Shown: positions 28,867 to 38,049 of the stretch, one piece after another
How the letters are laid out: each line of letters opens with the position of its first letter
Numbering within the stretch: the first letter of the stretch is position 1
NCBI RefSeq assembly: GCF_007474535.1
Contig: NZ_VKNW01000005.1
Location: 124,001 to 188,000, forward strand
Length of the DNA: 64,000 nucleotides
DNA from: Chryseobacterium echinoideorum
GTDB lineage: Bacteria > Bacteroidota > Bacteroidia > Flavobacteriales > Weeksellaceae
Direction of reading: 5' to 3'
Position numbers and translations under genes: made by a program
Notes under the pieces: generated by a model
Databases searched by the model: none
What the model saw: the letters and a program-made list of their open reading frames with translations, nothing else
What the model was told of the DNA's origin: nothing

Positions 28867-28874
28867 CAAATTTA
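28867..28874 (-). promoter_or_regulatory. Promoter -7 box (TAAATTTG) for the M16 peptidase
   Basis: Minus-strand TAAATTTG fits TAnnTTTG, 38 bases before the start codon. Confidence 0.4.
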
Positions 28875-29202
28875 CGGATTAGAAAGTGGAAAGTGGAATA
28901 TTAATGATGATGATTGAGAAAATTGATGATTTGATGGAAAAGATACTCACCATTTTTTTAATATAAATTGAATATTGGTTTTTGATCATACTCCGGTTTT
29001 AGCCACGAAGTGCACTAAAGATTTCACCAAAAACATAATCTTGTGAGCTTTGTGAATAACCATTGTTTCCGTTTTGGAAAATAATCATTACAGCAAATGG
29101 TTTTTAATTAATGGCATATTGCGGAAAATCATTAATATAAAAAATAGAATTTCTTTAATAAATGAAAATCTTTAATCTGAATTAATTGACGGAAAATCTA
29201 AT

Positions 29203-29235
29203 AAAAAAAAGCCGGCTCTTTCTGAAGCCGGCTTT
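29203..29235 (-). terminator. Terminator of the beta-1,2-glucan locus
   Basis: On the minus strand AAAGCCGGCT and AGCCGGCTTT flank an 8-base loop and are followed by eight T. It ends the operon-like series that begins with SusC at 40881. Confidence 0.85.
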
Positions 29236-29242
29236 GAAAACT

Positions 29243-31570
29243 TTATTTTGACCAGTTAATTTTTGAGTGTTTTACATCCTCGGAATTGGTTCCGATCATG
29301 ATATCAAACTCACCCGGTTCCCAATCATATTTCAGTTCACCGTTATAGAATTTCAGCTGTTCAGGAGAAATATCAAAAGTGATTTTTTTAGATTCTCCTT
29401 TTTTCAACATAACTTTCTGAAAGCCTTTCAACTCTTTTACCGGTCTTGTGATGCTTCCCACCATATCCCTGATATATAATTGAACAACCTCAGCTCCATC
29501 ATAATTTCCGGAGTTTGTAACCGTAACTGAAGCCTGAATCGTCTGATTGCCTTTAGGGTTTGCATTCGATACGGTAATATCAGAATAATTAAATTTAGTA
29601 TAGCTTAAACCGAAACCAAACGGATATAACGGCGTATTGCACTCATCCATATAATTGGAACGGAACCTTTCGTACTGACATTTATCTACCTTATCCTGCG
29701 CCAAAGGTCGTCCCGTATTTTTTGAATTGTAGTAGATAGGAACCTGACCTAAACTTCTTGGAAAAGTCATTGGCAGTTTACCCGAAGGATTTACTTTTCC
29801 GAAAAGGACATCAGAAATTGCATTTCCGGCTTCTGAACCCGCAAACCAAACATTCAGAATGGCATCAGGAGCATCTTTCATATTCGTCAAAGCCAAAGGA
29901 CGACCCGTGAAAAGTACCACCGCAATTGGTTTTCCTGTTTTCTTTAATTCGTTTAGTAAATCAATCTGAGACTGTGGAATCGTAATTTCAGTTCTTGAAG
30001 AAGACTCACCGCTCATCTCCGCAGATTCACCAATTGCCAAAACTATAACATCAGATTTTTTGGCAACATCCACTGCTTCTTTTAGTAAAACTTCTTTAGG
30101 GCGATTATCTCTGTCGGTCTTTTTACCATGAGCTGCATAAATGTCTTCCAATTTTGCATCATAATCAATATTGGCTCCTTTAGCAGAAATAAATTTCACT
30201 TCTTTTCCGAAATTAGCCTGCAAACCTTGCATTAAATTAACAGCATTCGCATGTTTTGCGGCAACGCTCCACGTTCCTGCCATATTCATTGAGTTGTTAA
30301 CCAATGGTCCTATAACGGCAACAGTTCCTGATTTTTTCAAAGGCAAAACCTGATTATCATTTTTCATTAAAACCATTGATTGCGCTGCTGCATTTCTTGC
30401 AATATTTCGGTTTTCTAAATTGTAAACCTCTTTTGCTGCCAATTTTGCATCTCCGTAACGGTAAGGATTATCAAATAATCCCAAATCATATTTCGCTTCC
30501 AAAATTCTTTTGGCTGCCATATCAATTTCAGCTTGAGTAACTTTTCCTTCCTGCAGAGATTTTTTAAGCGTTGTTAAAAATCCTTCACCTACCATATCCA
30601 TATCAACTCCTGCCTTTAAAGCTAAGGCCGAAACCTGCTGAAGATCACCCATTCCGTGATCTACCATTTCGTTGATCCCTGTGTAATCCGTTACTACAAA
30701 ACCTTTAAACTTCCACTGGTTTCTCAAAACTTCTGTCTGCAACCATCTGCTTCCCGTTGCCGGAACTCCGTCTACTTCATTAAAAGAAGCCATCACAGAA
30801 GCTACCCCTGCATCTACCGCAGCTTTATAAGGTGGAAAATACTCGTTGAACATTCTTACATGACTCATGTCTACGGTATTGTAATCTCGTCCTGCTTCAC
30901 CTGCTCCATACAGTGCAAAATGCTTTACACAAGCTAAAATGGTATTGCTAACAGACAAATCTTTTCCCTGATAACCATACACCATGTGTTTTGCAATTTC
31001 GCTTCCCAAATAAGGGTCTTCACCGGAACCTTCAGAAACTCTTCCCCATCTTGGTTCGCGGGAAATATCTGTCATTGGCGAAAAAGTCCAGTTGATTCCG
31101 TCTGCAGAAGCTTCTTTTGCTGCTACTCTTGCTGACTGCTGAATAAGATTCATATCCCATGAAGCTGCTAAACCTAAAGGAATAGGAAAAGTAGTTTCGT
31201 AACCATGAATAACGTCCATTCCGAAGATCAAAGGAATTTTCAGTCGGCTGTTTTCAACAGCAACTTTTTGCACTGCACGGATTTTATCAGCACCTTTTAT
31301 ATTAAATAATCCGCCTACTAAACCTTGCTCTACCTTTTTCCCGATATCTGAACTTTTAGCCAGACCTGTGGTAAAATCTCCTGAACTTGGTAAATTGAGC
31401 TGTCCGATTTTCTCGTCTAAAGTCATTTTTGCTAAAAGACTTTCTACGAAAGCTTTCTTTTTAGCCTGATATTGTGCGGTCTGAAAAGACTGAACGGGTT
31501 TCGTGACGATCTCCTGCGCCGAAAACATAGGTGCAAGTGCCAAAGTGGCTATTACAATAAACTTTCTCAT
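29243..31570 (-). CDS. bglX: Secreted GH3 beta-glucosidase (BglX type)
   Basis: A 775-residue periplasmic glycoside hydrolase of family 3 with a signal peptide ending FSAQE. The N-terminal barrel shows IFGMDVIHGYETTFPIPLG and the nucleophile Asp295 in KGFVVTDYTG; the middle alpha/beta domain has AIGESAEMSGESSSR with the acid/base-side region; the C-terminal fibronectin-like domain has VTNSGNYDGAEVVQLYIRD. It releases glucose from beta-glucosides. As the last gene of a locus with GH144 enzymes, it is likely to cleave sophoro-oligosaccharides, as a characterised GH3 beside a GH144 gene in Bacteroides thetaiotaomicron does. That specificity is inference. Confidence 0.94.
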   Translation of the reverse strand: MRKFIVIATLALAPMFSAQEIVTKPVQSFQTAQYQAKKKAFVESLLAKMTLDEKIGQLNLPSSGDFTTGLAKSSDIGKKVEQGLVGGLFNIKGADKIRAVQKVAVENSRLKIPLIFGMDVIHGYETTFPIPLGLAASWDMNLIQQSARVAAKEASADGINWTFSPMTDISREPRWGRVSEGSGEDPYLGSEIAKHMVYGYQGKDLSVSNTILACVKHFALYGAGEAGRDYNTVDMSHVRMFNEYFPPYKAAVDAGVASVMASFNEVDGVPATGSRWLQTEVLRNQWKFKGFVVTDYTGINEMVDHGMGDLQQVSALALKAGVDMDMVGEGFLTTLKKSLQEGKVTQAEIDMAAKRILEAKYDLGLFDNPYRYGDAKLAAKEVYNLENRNIARNAAAQSMVLMKNDNQVLPLKKSGTVAVIGPLVNNSMNMAGTWSVAAKHANAVNLMQGLQANFGKEVKFISAKGANIDYDAKLEDIYAAHGKKTDRDNRPKEVLLKEAVDVAKKSDVIVLAIGESAEMSGESSSRTEITIPQSQIDLLNELKKTGKPIAVVLFTGRPLALTNMKDAPDAILNVWFAGSEAGNAISDVLFGKVNPSGKLPMTFPRSLGQVPIYYNSKNTGRPLAQDKVDKCQYERFRSNYMDECNTPLYPFGFGLSYTKFNYSDITVSNANPKGNQTIQASVTVTNSGNYDGAEVVQLYIRDMVGSITRPVKELKGFQKVMLKKGESKKITFDISPEQLKFYNGELKYDWEPGEFDIMIGTNSEDVKHSKINWSK

Positions 31571-31907
31571 AAATCTATCTTCTTTTATTTATTTTTTTCT
31601 AATTTTTTAATGATTATCCGTTATAAATTATAATACTTTTTTAACGCAAAGGATCGCTAAGATTCTTTTATATACCCGCTGTTTTTAAGTTCGCAAAAGC
31701 CTTTGACTTCGTTGAATCTTCGATTTCACTCATCAAAGAACTCAAAGGTTTTTCTATTATGACAAATTATGGACAATCAATTTTTTTTTAATGATTAGCC
31801 GCTTTTAATCATATAGAGTTTTTTATCGCAAAGATTTTTACTATAACTTATTGCGGATATTCATTTTTTTTAATCTCTAAAACTGTTTTATTAGCCAAGA
31901 CAACTAA
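31571..31907. other. Intergenic region in the glucan locus, decayed repeat
   Basis: About 340 bases between the esterase and the GH3 gene, both on the minus strand. TTTTTTAACGCAAAGGATCG (31630-31655), AGTTCGCAAAAGCCTTTGAC (31691-31710) and TATCGCAAAGATTTTT (31824-31839) are repeated, worn pieces of the same CGCAAAG-type repeat seen near 43240. No gene or clear promoter was found. Confidence 0.5.
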
Positions 31908-32615
31908 TTATTTTTCTTTCTTTTTACTTAACATCCATTCATATAGCTTAGGATTGGAATAGGTGGAATCCCACGAATTATGATTGTCATTTGGGAAAAT
32001 CGTCAATTCCGCTGTTGGATTGATGGGATGAAGTTTTTGGTAAAAATTAAAAGCATTTTCCGGTAAAACCACATCATCCATTCCGCCATGGAAAATTTTC
32101 ATGTTTAAATTTTTGTACTGATGAATATTGGCATACATTACTCTATCTGTAGGCGCACAAACAGAAACTACCGCAGCAAACATTTCAGGATGCTCCATTG
32201 CTAATTTTAATGTTCCCCACCCTCCCATGGAAAGTCCGGTAAGATAAATTCTGGAATCGTCTATCTTATATTTTGCCTGAATTTCTTTGATTAAATGATA
32301 CACGGTTACTGTATCCCACCATGTATCAGCAGGACATTGCGGTGCCAAGATGGCAACCGGTTCTTTGATAAGATTTTTGTATGTAAACGGACTGTGTGCT
32401 TTTACTTTTTCCAGATCATTGCCTCTTTCGCCGGAACCGTGTAAAAACACCATCAAAGGAACATTTCCTTTCGCATTTTTCGGATAATCTAAAATGTAGG
32501 AAATTTTTTCCTGTCTTTTGATTTCTTTATTAAGTTCTGTTTTTATCTCCTGAGCTGAGGTAAGTGTGGTAAGTCCGAAGAATAAAACAGGAAGTAATTT
32601 TAAGTTTAATTTCAT
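31908..32615 (-). CDS. Secreted alpha/beta-hydrolase esterase (prolyl oligopeptidase/PHB depolymerase-like)
   Basis: A 235-residue alpha/beta hydrolase with a signal peptide (LTTLTSAQ). The oxyanion strand is FLHGSGERGNDLE, the nucleophile elbow is Gly-Leu-Ser129-Met-Gly, the acid is in HGGMDDVVLPENA and the histidine is in NDNHNSWDSTY. This is the pattern of small secreted esterases found in glycan loci; it may remove acyl substituents from the glucan or from its oligosaccharides. It stands between the GH144 genes and the GH3 gene in the same orientation. Confidence 0.9.
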   Translation of the reverse strand: MKLNLKLLPVLFFGLTTLTSAQEIKTELNKEIKRQEKISYILDYPKNAKGNVPLMVFLHGSGERGNDLEKVKAHSPFTYKNLIKEPVAILAPQCPADTWWDTVTVYHLIKEIQAKYKIDDSRIYLTGLSMGGWGTLKLAMEHPEMFAAVVSVCAPTDRVMYANIHQYKNLNMKIFHGGMDDVVLPENAFNFYQKLHPINPTAELTIFPNDNHNSWDSTYSNPKLYEWMLSKKKEK

Positions 32616-32640
32616 TTTAAATCGATGTTTTAATTAACAG

Positions 32641-32707
32641 TTCGCTCCTACGGAGCTCTCTTAACTATTCTTATTTTGCTATTAACTGGTCGCTCCTACG
32701 GAGCTTT
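32641..32707. repeat. Two copies of a TCGCTCCTACGGAGCT palindrome
   Basis: Copies at 32641-32657 and 32690-32706 both read TCGCTCCTACGGAGCT, with the arms GCTCC and GGAGC around TAC, and each is preceded by ATTAAC and two or three variable bases. They lie in the intergenic gap inside the glucan locus. Confidence 0.65.
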
Positions 32708-32770
32708 AATTATTATCAGAAATTCTGTTTTGTCAGCCTTGATAAGGCTTTTTTTTCAGTTTGTTATTAA

Positions 32771-32867
32771 TAGCCCCGATAGAAGCGGCATCCTTTTTTG
32801 TTGCAGGCGGAGCAAAGCGGAGACTGCAACAAAAAAGATACAGCGGATAGCGGGAAATAGCTCCTAA
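32771..32867 (+). repeat. TAGCCC palindromic intergenic repeat, copy 2
   Basis: The unit TAGCCCCGATAGAAGCGGCA, the stem CTTTTTTGTTGCAG / CTGCAACAAAAAAG around GCGGAGCAAAGCGGA, then GATACAGCGGATAGCGGG. The flanks and loop match copy 1 at 17809; the stem is longer and different in sequence but still perfectly paired. Confidence 0.75.
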
Positions 32868-32874
32868 TAAAAAA

Positions 32875-34257
32875 TTATTTGATGTTATACTTTTCTGATT
32901 TGAAACTTAATTTCTTTAATCCTTGTTGAATTTCCGGTGCATTCATGAACAATTTCCAGAGAAATCCGGTTCGGTAATTTTCGATCATCGGCGCAATTGT
33001 TCCCTGATCTATCGCTAAATACCTTGGCGTAAACCAGTTATCATAATGAATAGAAGTTGCATCGTAAGGACCTGCAGTTCCTATAAACTCGGGTTTGTGA
33101 TTATATAAAAACTTCAGAAAATCCATTGATTCTTTGGGAGTATACGGAAAACTGCTCAATGCTGCTGTAGGAGTGATTACTCCATGATCATTCTGCGGAA
33201 AATGTGCATTGTAACCGGTTCCGCCGTTTTTATTGCGTGTATAACTTGCGGTAAGTCCCCAATAATTGGGTCCGTAACCTTTCCATTGCTTCGGGTTTTC
33301 TAAGCAGTACTTGTAATCAATGAGTACTTGATTTTTGTTTAAATCAAAATAATTTTTGATGAGTTTATCTGATAAATTCGTAGGATCTAAACCGATATAC
33401 GAATAATGCGCCCAGAATAGAGGTCCGCCATATTCTTCGGCTCCGTTGTGCTTCACGTACATCGGAAGTCCGTATTTTTCTTTATCAGAAAGGTAAGTTC
33501 CGTTTCTTGTCCAACCTTTGTAATAGGTTTCTGCATCAATAGAATAGGTAGGTGATGAAGCTGCCAAAATGTAAGTAATCAGGCATTCGTTATATCCCTG
33601 CAAAGGAAAATTCATATCCCACTGATATTCTGGTGACCAGTGCCAATACAAAACTTTTTCTCCGCCTTTGGTGTACCAGTTCCATTGAATTCCTTTCCAA
33701 AGTTCGTCACATTTTTTGGCTAAAGCTTTTTCTTCGGCGTTTCCGTTTTTGAAATATTCGCGAACCATCAAAATACCTGAAGTTAGAAATGCTGTTTCTA
33801 CCAAATCTCCACCGTTATCTTTTTTTCCGAAAGGAACGGTTTTGCCTGTCTCACCATTAATCCAGTGTGACCAGGCTCCTTTGTGACGGTCAGCTTTCGC
33901 CAGAAAGTCCATCATGGTTGTGAGCCTTTTTACAGCTTCCTTTCTTGGCACAAAACCTCTTTCGACTCCGACTAATATTGTTGCCAAACCAAATCCTGAA
34001 CCTCCTGTTGTAATAACGTGCTTGTCTTTGTCAGGGTAAACATTATCTTCATGATAACGCTCTCTCCCCAAAAACGAATTGGGTTCTGCATAATCCCAGA
34101 AGTATTTGAGTGCATCTTTTTGAACTTTGTCCATCAGCTGCTCGTCAGCGATATTGTTTTTGACGGTAGTTGCCTTTGAAATATTCTGATTGATCTGGTT
34201 GTTTTTGCAGGAAATTACAGCTAATGCTAAAACTCCTGTCAATAGTATCTTTTTCAT
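32875..34257 (-). CDS. GH144-type endo-beta-1,2-glucanase (glucoamylase-family lipoprotein), copy 2
   Basis: A 460-residue exported lipoprotein: the signal ends in a lipobox (ALAVISCKNNQ). The rest is the alpha/alpha-barrel glucoamylase-like domain (Pfam Glycoamylase, now glycoside hydrolase family 144): KYFWDYAEPNSFLGRERYHE, GGSGFGLATILVGVERGF, HWINGETGKTVPFGKKDNGG and YWHWSPEYQWDMNFPLQGYN. Characterised members split beta-1,2-glucan to sophoro-oligosaccharides. It is a close paralogue of the preceding gene (34325-35716); the two share almost all of these motifs. It is anchored on the cell surface or in the periplasm. Confidence 0.88.
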   Translation of the reverse strand: MKKILLTGVLALAVISCKNNQINQNISKATTVKNNIADEQLMDKVQKDALKYFWDYAEPNSFLGRERYHEDNVYPDKDKHVITTGGSGFGLATILVGVERGFVPRKEAVKRLTTMMDFLAKADRHKGAWSHWINGETGKTVPFGKKDNGGDLVETAFLTSGILMVREYFKNGNAEEKALAKKCDELWKGIQWNWYTKGGEKVLYWHWSPEYQWDMNFPLQGYNECLITYILAASSPTYSIDAETYYKGWTRNGTYLSDKEKYGLPMYVKHNGAEEYGGPLFWAHYSYIGLDPTNLSDKLIKNYFDLNKNQVLIDYKYCLENPKQWKGYGPNYWGLTASYTRNKNGGTGYNAHFPQNDHGVITPTAALSSFPYTPKESMDFLKFLYNHKPEFIGTAGPYDATSIHYDNWFTPRYLAIDQGTIAPMIENYRTGFLWKLFMNAPEIQQGLKKLSFKSEKYNIK

Positions 34258-34324
34258 TTTTAAATTTTATAGTTGAAACTTAACAGAAGATTTTAAACTT
34301 CAGCTAAGCAAAATTTTTGATTTA

Positions 34325-35716
34325 TTAAAATCCGTATTGCGTAGAATGAAAACCAAGTTTGATTAAACCTTGTTTTACATCCGGTGCATTCATAAATAAC
34401 TGCCATAAAAACTGAGTTTTATGGTTTTCTATCATAGGAGCAATGGTTCCCTGATCTATGGCTAAATATCTTGGCGTTACCCAGTTGTAATGTACCGAAT
34501 ATGCATCATAAGGACCTGCAACACCAATGTACTTACTGTAATTCTCGTTGTAAAGAAATCTGAGCATGTTCATACTTTCCACTGGTGTGTAAGGCATGTT
34601 TGACAATGCTGCCGTAGGCGTGATGATTCCTAAATCATTGCTTGGCTGATGTGCAGCATAATCATCTCCTCCTGTGCTTGGATTTCGGGAATAGCTTGCG
34701 GTAAGTCCCCAACTTTTTGAGTTGTAACCTAGCCAGCCTTTCGGATTTGCCACACAATACTGGTACATGATTTTTGCATGATTTGTAGTAGCATTGCCAT
34801 AATTAACGTAATCATCTGTTAATCCTCGTGGATCAAGCCCTAAAAAAGAATAGTGTGACCAAAACATAGGTCCTACATTCCCGGGTGCTGTATTATGATT
34901 AACTACCAAAGGTAAACCATATTGCGATGCCGGACTTGCAATAGCTCCATTTCTCGCCCACCCGTTTGTGTAAACCGGCTTATTTATGGTATGAGTTGGT
35001 GATGCAGCTGCAAGTACGTACGTAATTAAAACTTCATCGAAACCTTTGAGCGGCATATTCATTTCGAAATTATAGTTAGGTGACCAATGCCAGTACAAAG
35101 TATTTTCTCCTTTGGTGTACCAGTTCCACTCAATTCCTTTGAAAAGGGTGTCGGCTTTTTGTGATAATGCAATCTCCGAAGGATCTGTAGAGTTTTTAAA
35201 ATATTCTCTTACACAAATTAACCCCTGAGCTAAAAAAGCTGTTTCTACTAAATCTCCGCCGTTATCTTTTTGACTGAATGGAATTACCTGACCATTATTT
35301 CCGTTCATCCAGTGGGGCCATGCTCCGTGAAAACGGTCGGCATTTTGAAGAAAATTCAATGCGGTTGATAATCTTGAGACTGCTTCAGCTTTTGTAACGT
35401 AACCATTCTTAATACCTACCAGAATTGTCATCAGTCCAAAACCAGATCCTCCCGCTGAAACAACGTGAGCATCTTGTCCCGGATTATCGGTATGGTATCT
35501 TTCTCTGGCTAATTTAGAGTTGCTCTCTGCATAATCCCAAAAATATTTAAGCGCATCTTTCTGCACCATTTCGACGAGTTGGGTGTCGGTGTAGGTATTG
35601 CTATTAGGCGGTGTAACAATAGGAGGTTCATTTGTTCCTTCTACAACAGAATCTGAAGAACAACTGCCACATAGAAATATGGCAGTTGCTATTGTTAATA
35701 TTGAATTTTTGTGCAT
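34325..35716 (-). CDS. GH144-type endo-beta-1,2-glucanase (glucoamylase-family lipoprotein), copy 1
   Basis: A 463-residue lipoprotein with the lipobox FLCGSCSSDS, then a Pro/Thr-rich linker (about 20-40) and the same family 144 domain as its neighbour: KYFWDYAESNSKLARERYH, GGSGFGLMTILVGIKNGY, HWMNGNNGQVIPFSQKDNGG and WHWSPNYNFEMNMPLKGFD. The longer linker fits display away from the membrane, which suggests that this copy is the surface enzyme and the other is periplasmic. I use ATG at 35716, directly after the LamG stop; a TTG one codon upstream is unlikely. It arose by tandem duplication. Confidence 0.88.
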   Translation of the reverse strand: MHKNSILTIATAIFLCGSCSSDSVVEGTNEPPIVTPPNSNTYTDTQLVEMVQKDALKYFWDYAESNSKLARERYHTDNPGQDAHVVSAGGSGFGLMTILVGIKNGYVTKAEAVSRLSTALNFLQNADRFHGAWPHWMNGNNGQVIPFSQKDNGGDLVETAFLAQGLICVREYFKNSTDPSEIALSQKADTLFKGIEWNWYTKGENTLYWHWSPNYNFEMNMPLKGFDEVLITYVLAAASPTHTINKPVYTNGWARNGAIASPASQYGLPLVVNHNTAPGNVGPMFWSHYSFLGLDPRGLTDDYVNYGNATTNHAKIMYQYCVANPKGWLGYNSKSWGLTASYSRNPSTGGDDYAAHQPSNDLGIITPTAALSNMPYTPVESMNMLRFLYNENYSKYIGVAGPYDAYSVHYNWVTPRYLAIDQGTIAPMIENHKTQFLWQLFMNAPDVKQGLIKLGFHSTQYGF

Positions 35717-35719
35717 CAA

Positions 35720-36556
35720 TTATTTTTTATTACTGTAAAGATCTGTAACTTCAGCTGAGCTTAAGGCTTTAGTATACATTCTAAATTGATCTATACTTCC
35801 AGTCCATGAGTTTTTCAACCAATCACTAGCTCCATTTTGAATTTGTTGAGCAGTAAACTCCTGAGGACCAGCCCCAATTTTCAGTCCAGTAATTTTACTT
35901 GGTTCTAAAATTATGTTTCCATGACCATTCCATTCCGGTGTATGAGATCGAGCAACTCCATCATAATATAGAGTCATTTTAGATGTCAGCCCATCATATA
36001 CAAATACAAGATGATGCCAGTTACCATCATAAAACCCCTGTACTGAATTGGCACCAACCCACTCAAACCATTTATCACCTGTAGAATCTTTAACATATAA
36101 CTTGATAAGCGGTGTTGCTACACTTCCTTCTGTTAACAAAAACATTGCGGCAGCATTGCCTGTATATGATGCAGGAAGACTGAAAATATGATCAGTTGCC
36201 AATGTACCTTTTTTAGCCCATACCGAGATACTAAAACTTCTCGCGTTTTGAGCAAAATCATTGGCACTAGAATATTTCACATATTTGTACTTAGCTCCTT
36301 GTAAAGCTTTCCCTTTTATCCCGTCAATTGATATTAAAGGATTATCCGAAGGAAATTTGGCACGAATACTATCTACTGCATTCATTAACGGATTATTTGT
36401 AGTACCATCAAATGCTGTATAAAATTTGAGAGGCCCCCCAGGAATATTTGTGTCTTTAGGATAATCATTTGAAATATCTGGTCTATCAAGATCCTGACAA
36501 GAAAATACTAAAATTCCTATCGAAAAGATACTAAAAATTTTAAATATATTTTTCAT
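35720..36556 (-). CDS. LamG-domain lipoprotein, likely surface glycan-binding protein
   Basis: A 278-residue lipoprotein with the lipobox ILVFSCQDLDRP. Residues about 45-275 form one concanavalin/LamG (laminin G-like) fold: FYTAFDGTTNN, ARSFSISVWAKKGT, DGNWHHLVFVYDGLTSKM, TGSIDQFRMYTKALSSAEV. In the locus it stands where surface glycan-binding proteins usually follow SusD. It probably binds the polysaccharide. No enzymatic residues are seen. It directly precedes the first GH144 gene (three bases) and is in the same transcript. Confidence 0.85.
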   Translation of the reverse strand: MKNIFKIFSIFSIGILVFSCQDLDRPDISNDYPKDTNIPGGPLKFYTAFDGTTNNPLMNAVDSIRAKFPSDNPLISIDGIKGKALQGAKYKYVKYSSANDFAQNARSFSISVWAKKGTLATDHIFSLPASYTGNAAAMFLLTEGSVATPLIKLYVKDSTGDKWFEWVGANSVQGFYDGNWHHLVFVYDGLTSKMTLYYDGVARSHTPEWNGHGNIILEPSKITGLKIGAGPQEFTAQQIQNGASDWLKNSWTGSIDQFRMYTKALSSAEVTDLYSNKK

Positions 36557-36566
36557 TTTTATTTGA

Positions 36567-38039
36567 TTAATAATTAGGATTTTGAACTAATACACCTTGA
36601 GCTTTATCAATAGCATCCTGAGGAATTGGGAAATATTTATGCTTATCCTGATATCCTTTAGAAGATAAAACAGTAATAGCATCACCCCATCTTACTAAAT
36701 CGTAAAATCTCTCGAATTCCATTGCAAATTCTACTCTTCTTTCTTGTTTAATGGCAGCTAAAGTGGCTGTTGTGTTTGGCAAACCAGCTCTGGTTCGGAT
36801 CATGTTAAGATATGTAGTTGCTTTTCCAGCATTTCCAGATTGTAAAGCAGCTTCAGCAGCAATTAGGATAACATCTGCATATCTTATGAGTTTAATATTT
36901 TCCCAGTGATTTTTGTTTTGGGCATAAAATGTTCTTTCTGAGGGTAAAGTATAGGCTTTACCATTCCAATATTGCTGAGCAAGAACCGGATTAGGATTAT
37001 TAGGTCCCGCAGGAAGTGTTGCAGTATTATAAATATCCGGACCTCCAGAAGTAAGGATTGTTGTTTTCTTCCTCAAATCTCCGGTTTCATAAGCTGCAAT
37101 AAGATCTGTGGAAGGTACATTGAATCCCCATCCTAAATCCCAAGTTCCTGAACCTCTAACCCCTTGAGATTCATAAAAGTTGTTAGTATACTTTGTTGGA
37201 AAGTCGTATGTTTTTTGAACTTCTAAAATAGATTCTTTAGAATTATTGCCAGCTTTAGTAAATTCTGCGTCGTAAGAATTATTTAACTGATACACTCCAG
37301 AATTGATAACAAGCTCTGCGTGTTCCAATGCTTTAACATAATTCCCTTGGTAAAGATATAATTTTGCTAATACAGCATTTGCCGTACCCTTCGTTACTCT
37401 ACCCAAATATGCGGTTGGCCATTGATTAGGTAGATCTACAGCTGCTTCTGTAAGATCTTTGATAATTTGAGCATCAACTTCTGCTATTGTTTTTTTAGGT
37501 GCAATCTCATCTATCGGATTTACAATTGTTTTAAGATTTACAGGCACTTCACCATAATCTCTTCTTAATTCAAAAAAACAAAATCCTCTGATTGCTTTTG
37601 CTTCTGCAATATTAGCTAATGTTCCACTAGATGTATCACCAGATGCAACTGCTACGCTAATCAGACTATTTGCATCAAAAATAATCTTATAATGGCCCGT
37701 CCAGTTGTTTTTAATATGACCGTTTGTTGCTACATAGCCAAAATTATTAAAAACAGTTCCGTCTGCTGCTGCATCAGTAGCTGTACTTCCTTTTTCATTA
37801 TCGTCTGCTCTGATGCAATGAGTCCAGACATACGAAAAATCACTTACACCGCTCTGTTCTCTCAAACTTGCATAAAGACCAAAAGCTTTAGTTTCAAATC
37901 CACCTAATGTTACTTCATCACCTACAGGTCTTCCTAATGGTTTAACATCAAGCCAGTCTTCTCCACAGCTTTGAATAGTTGTTGCAGTTGTTCCTAAAAA
38001 TGCTGCAATTACAATATGTTTAAATTTAATTTTTTTCAT
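36567..38039 (-). CDS. SusD/RagB-like outer-membrane lipoprotein of the glucan locus
   Basis: A 490-residue SusD homologue. I start at ATG 38039 (MKKIKFKHIVIAAF), not 42 bases upstream, because a normal signal and lipobox (ATTIQSCGEDWLDVKP) follow at once. The N-terminal half has TPR-like helices (IAEAKAIRGFCFFELRRDYGE), and the end has the SusD signature RRVEFAMEFERFYDLVRWGDA and YFPIPQDAID. It captures glycan for the SusC channel. It lies 10 bases after SusC. Confidence 0.94.
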   Translation of the reverse strand: MKKIKFKHIVIAAFLGTTATTIQSCGEDWLDVKPLGRPVGDEVTLGGFETKAFGLYASLREQSGVSDFSYVWTHCIRADDNEKGSTATDAAADGTVFNNFGYVATNGHIKNNWTGHYKIIFDANSLISVAVASGDTSSGTLANIAEAKAIRGFCFFELRRDYGEVPVNLKTIVNPIDEIAPKKTIAEVDAQIIKDLTEAAVDLPNQWPTAYLGRVTKGTANAVLAKLYLYQGNYVKALEHAELVINSGVYQLNNSYDAEFTKAGNNSKESILEVQKTYDFPTKYTNNFYESQGVRGSGTWDLGWGFNVPSTDLIAAYETGDLRKKTTILTSGGPDIYNTATLPAGPNNPNPVLAQQYWNGKAYTLPSERTFYAQNKNHWENIKLIRYADVILIAAEAALQSGNAGKATTYLNMIRTRAGLPNTTATLAAIKQERRVEFAMEFERFYDLVRWGDAITVLSSKGYQDKHKYFPIPQDAIDKAQGVLVQNPNY

Positions 38040-38049
38040 TTTAACTTGT

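Larger units (their letters stand above)
28830..29242. other. Intergenic region, decayed repeat and terminator
   Basis: About 410 bases between the M16 and GH3 genes. It holds the M16 promoter (28867-28874), a stretch at about 29000-29050 with GCCACGAAGTGCACTAAAG and AACCATTG that looks like a worn copy of the common CACGAAGGC-type spacer repeat, and the GH3 terminator (29203-29235). No gene was seen. Confidence 0.55.

Noticed and set aside
32676..32867. 63-codon frame over the TAGCCC repeat
   Set aside because: It lies wholly in palindromic repeats between genes of the glucan locus.
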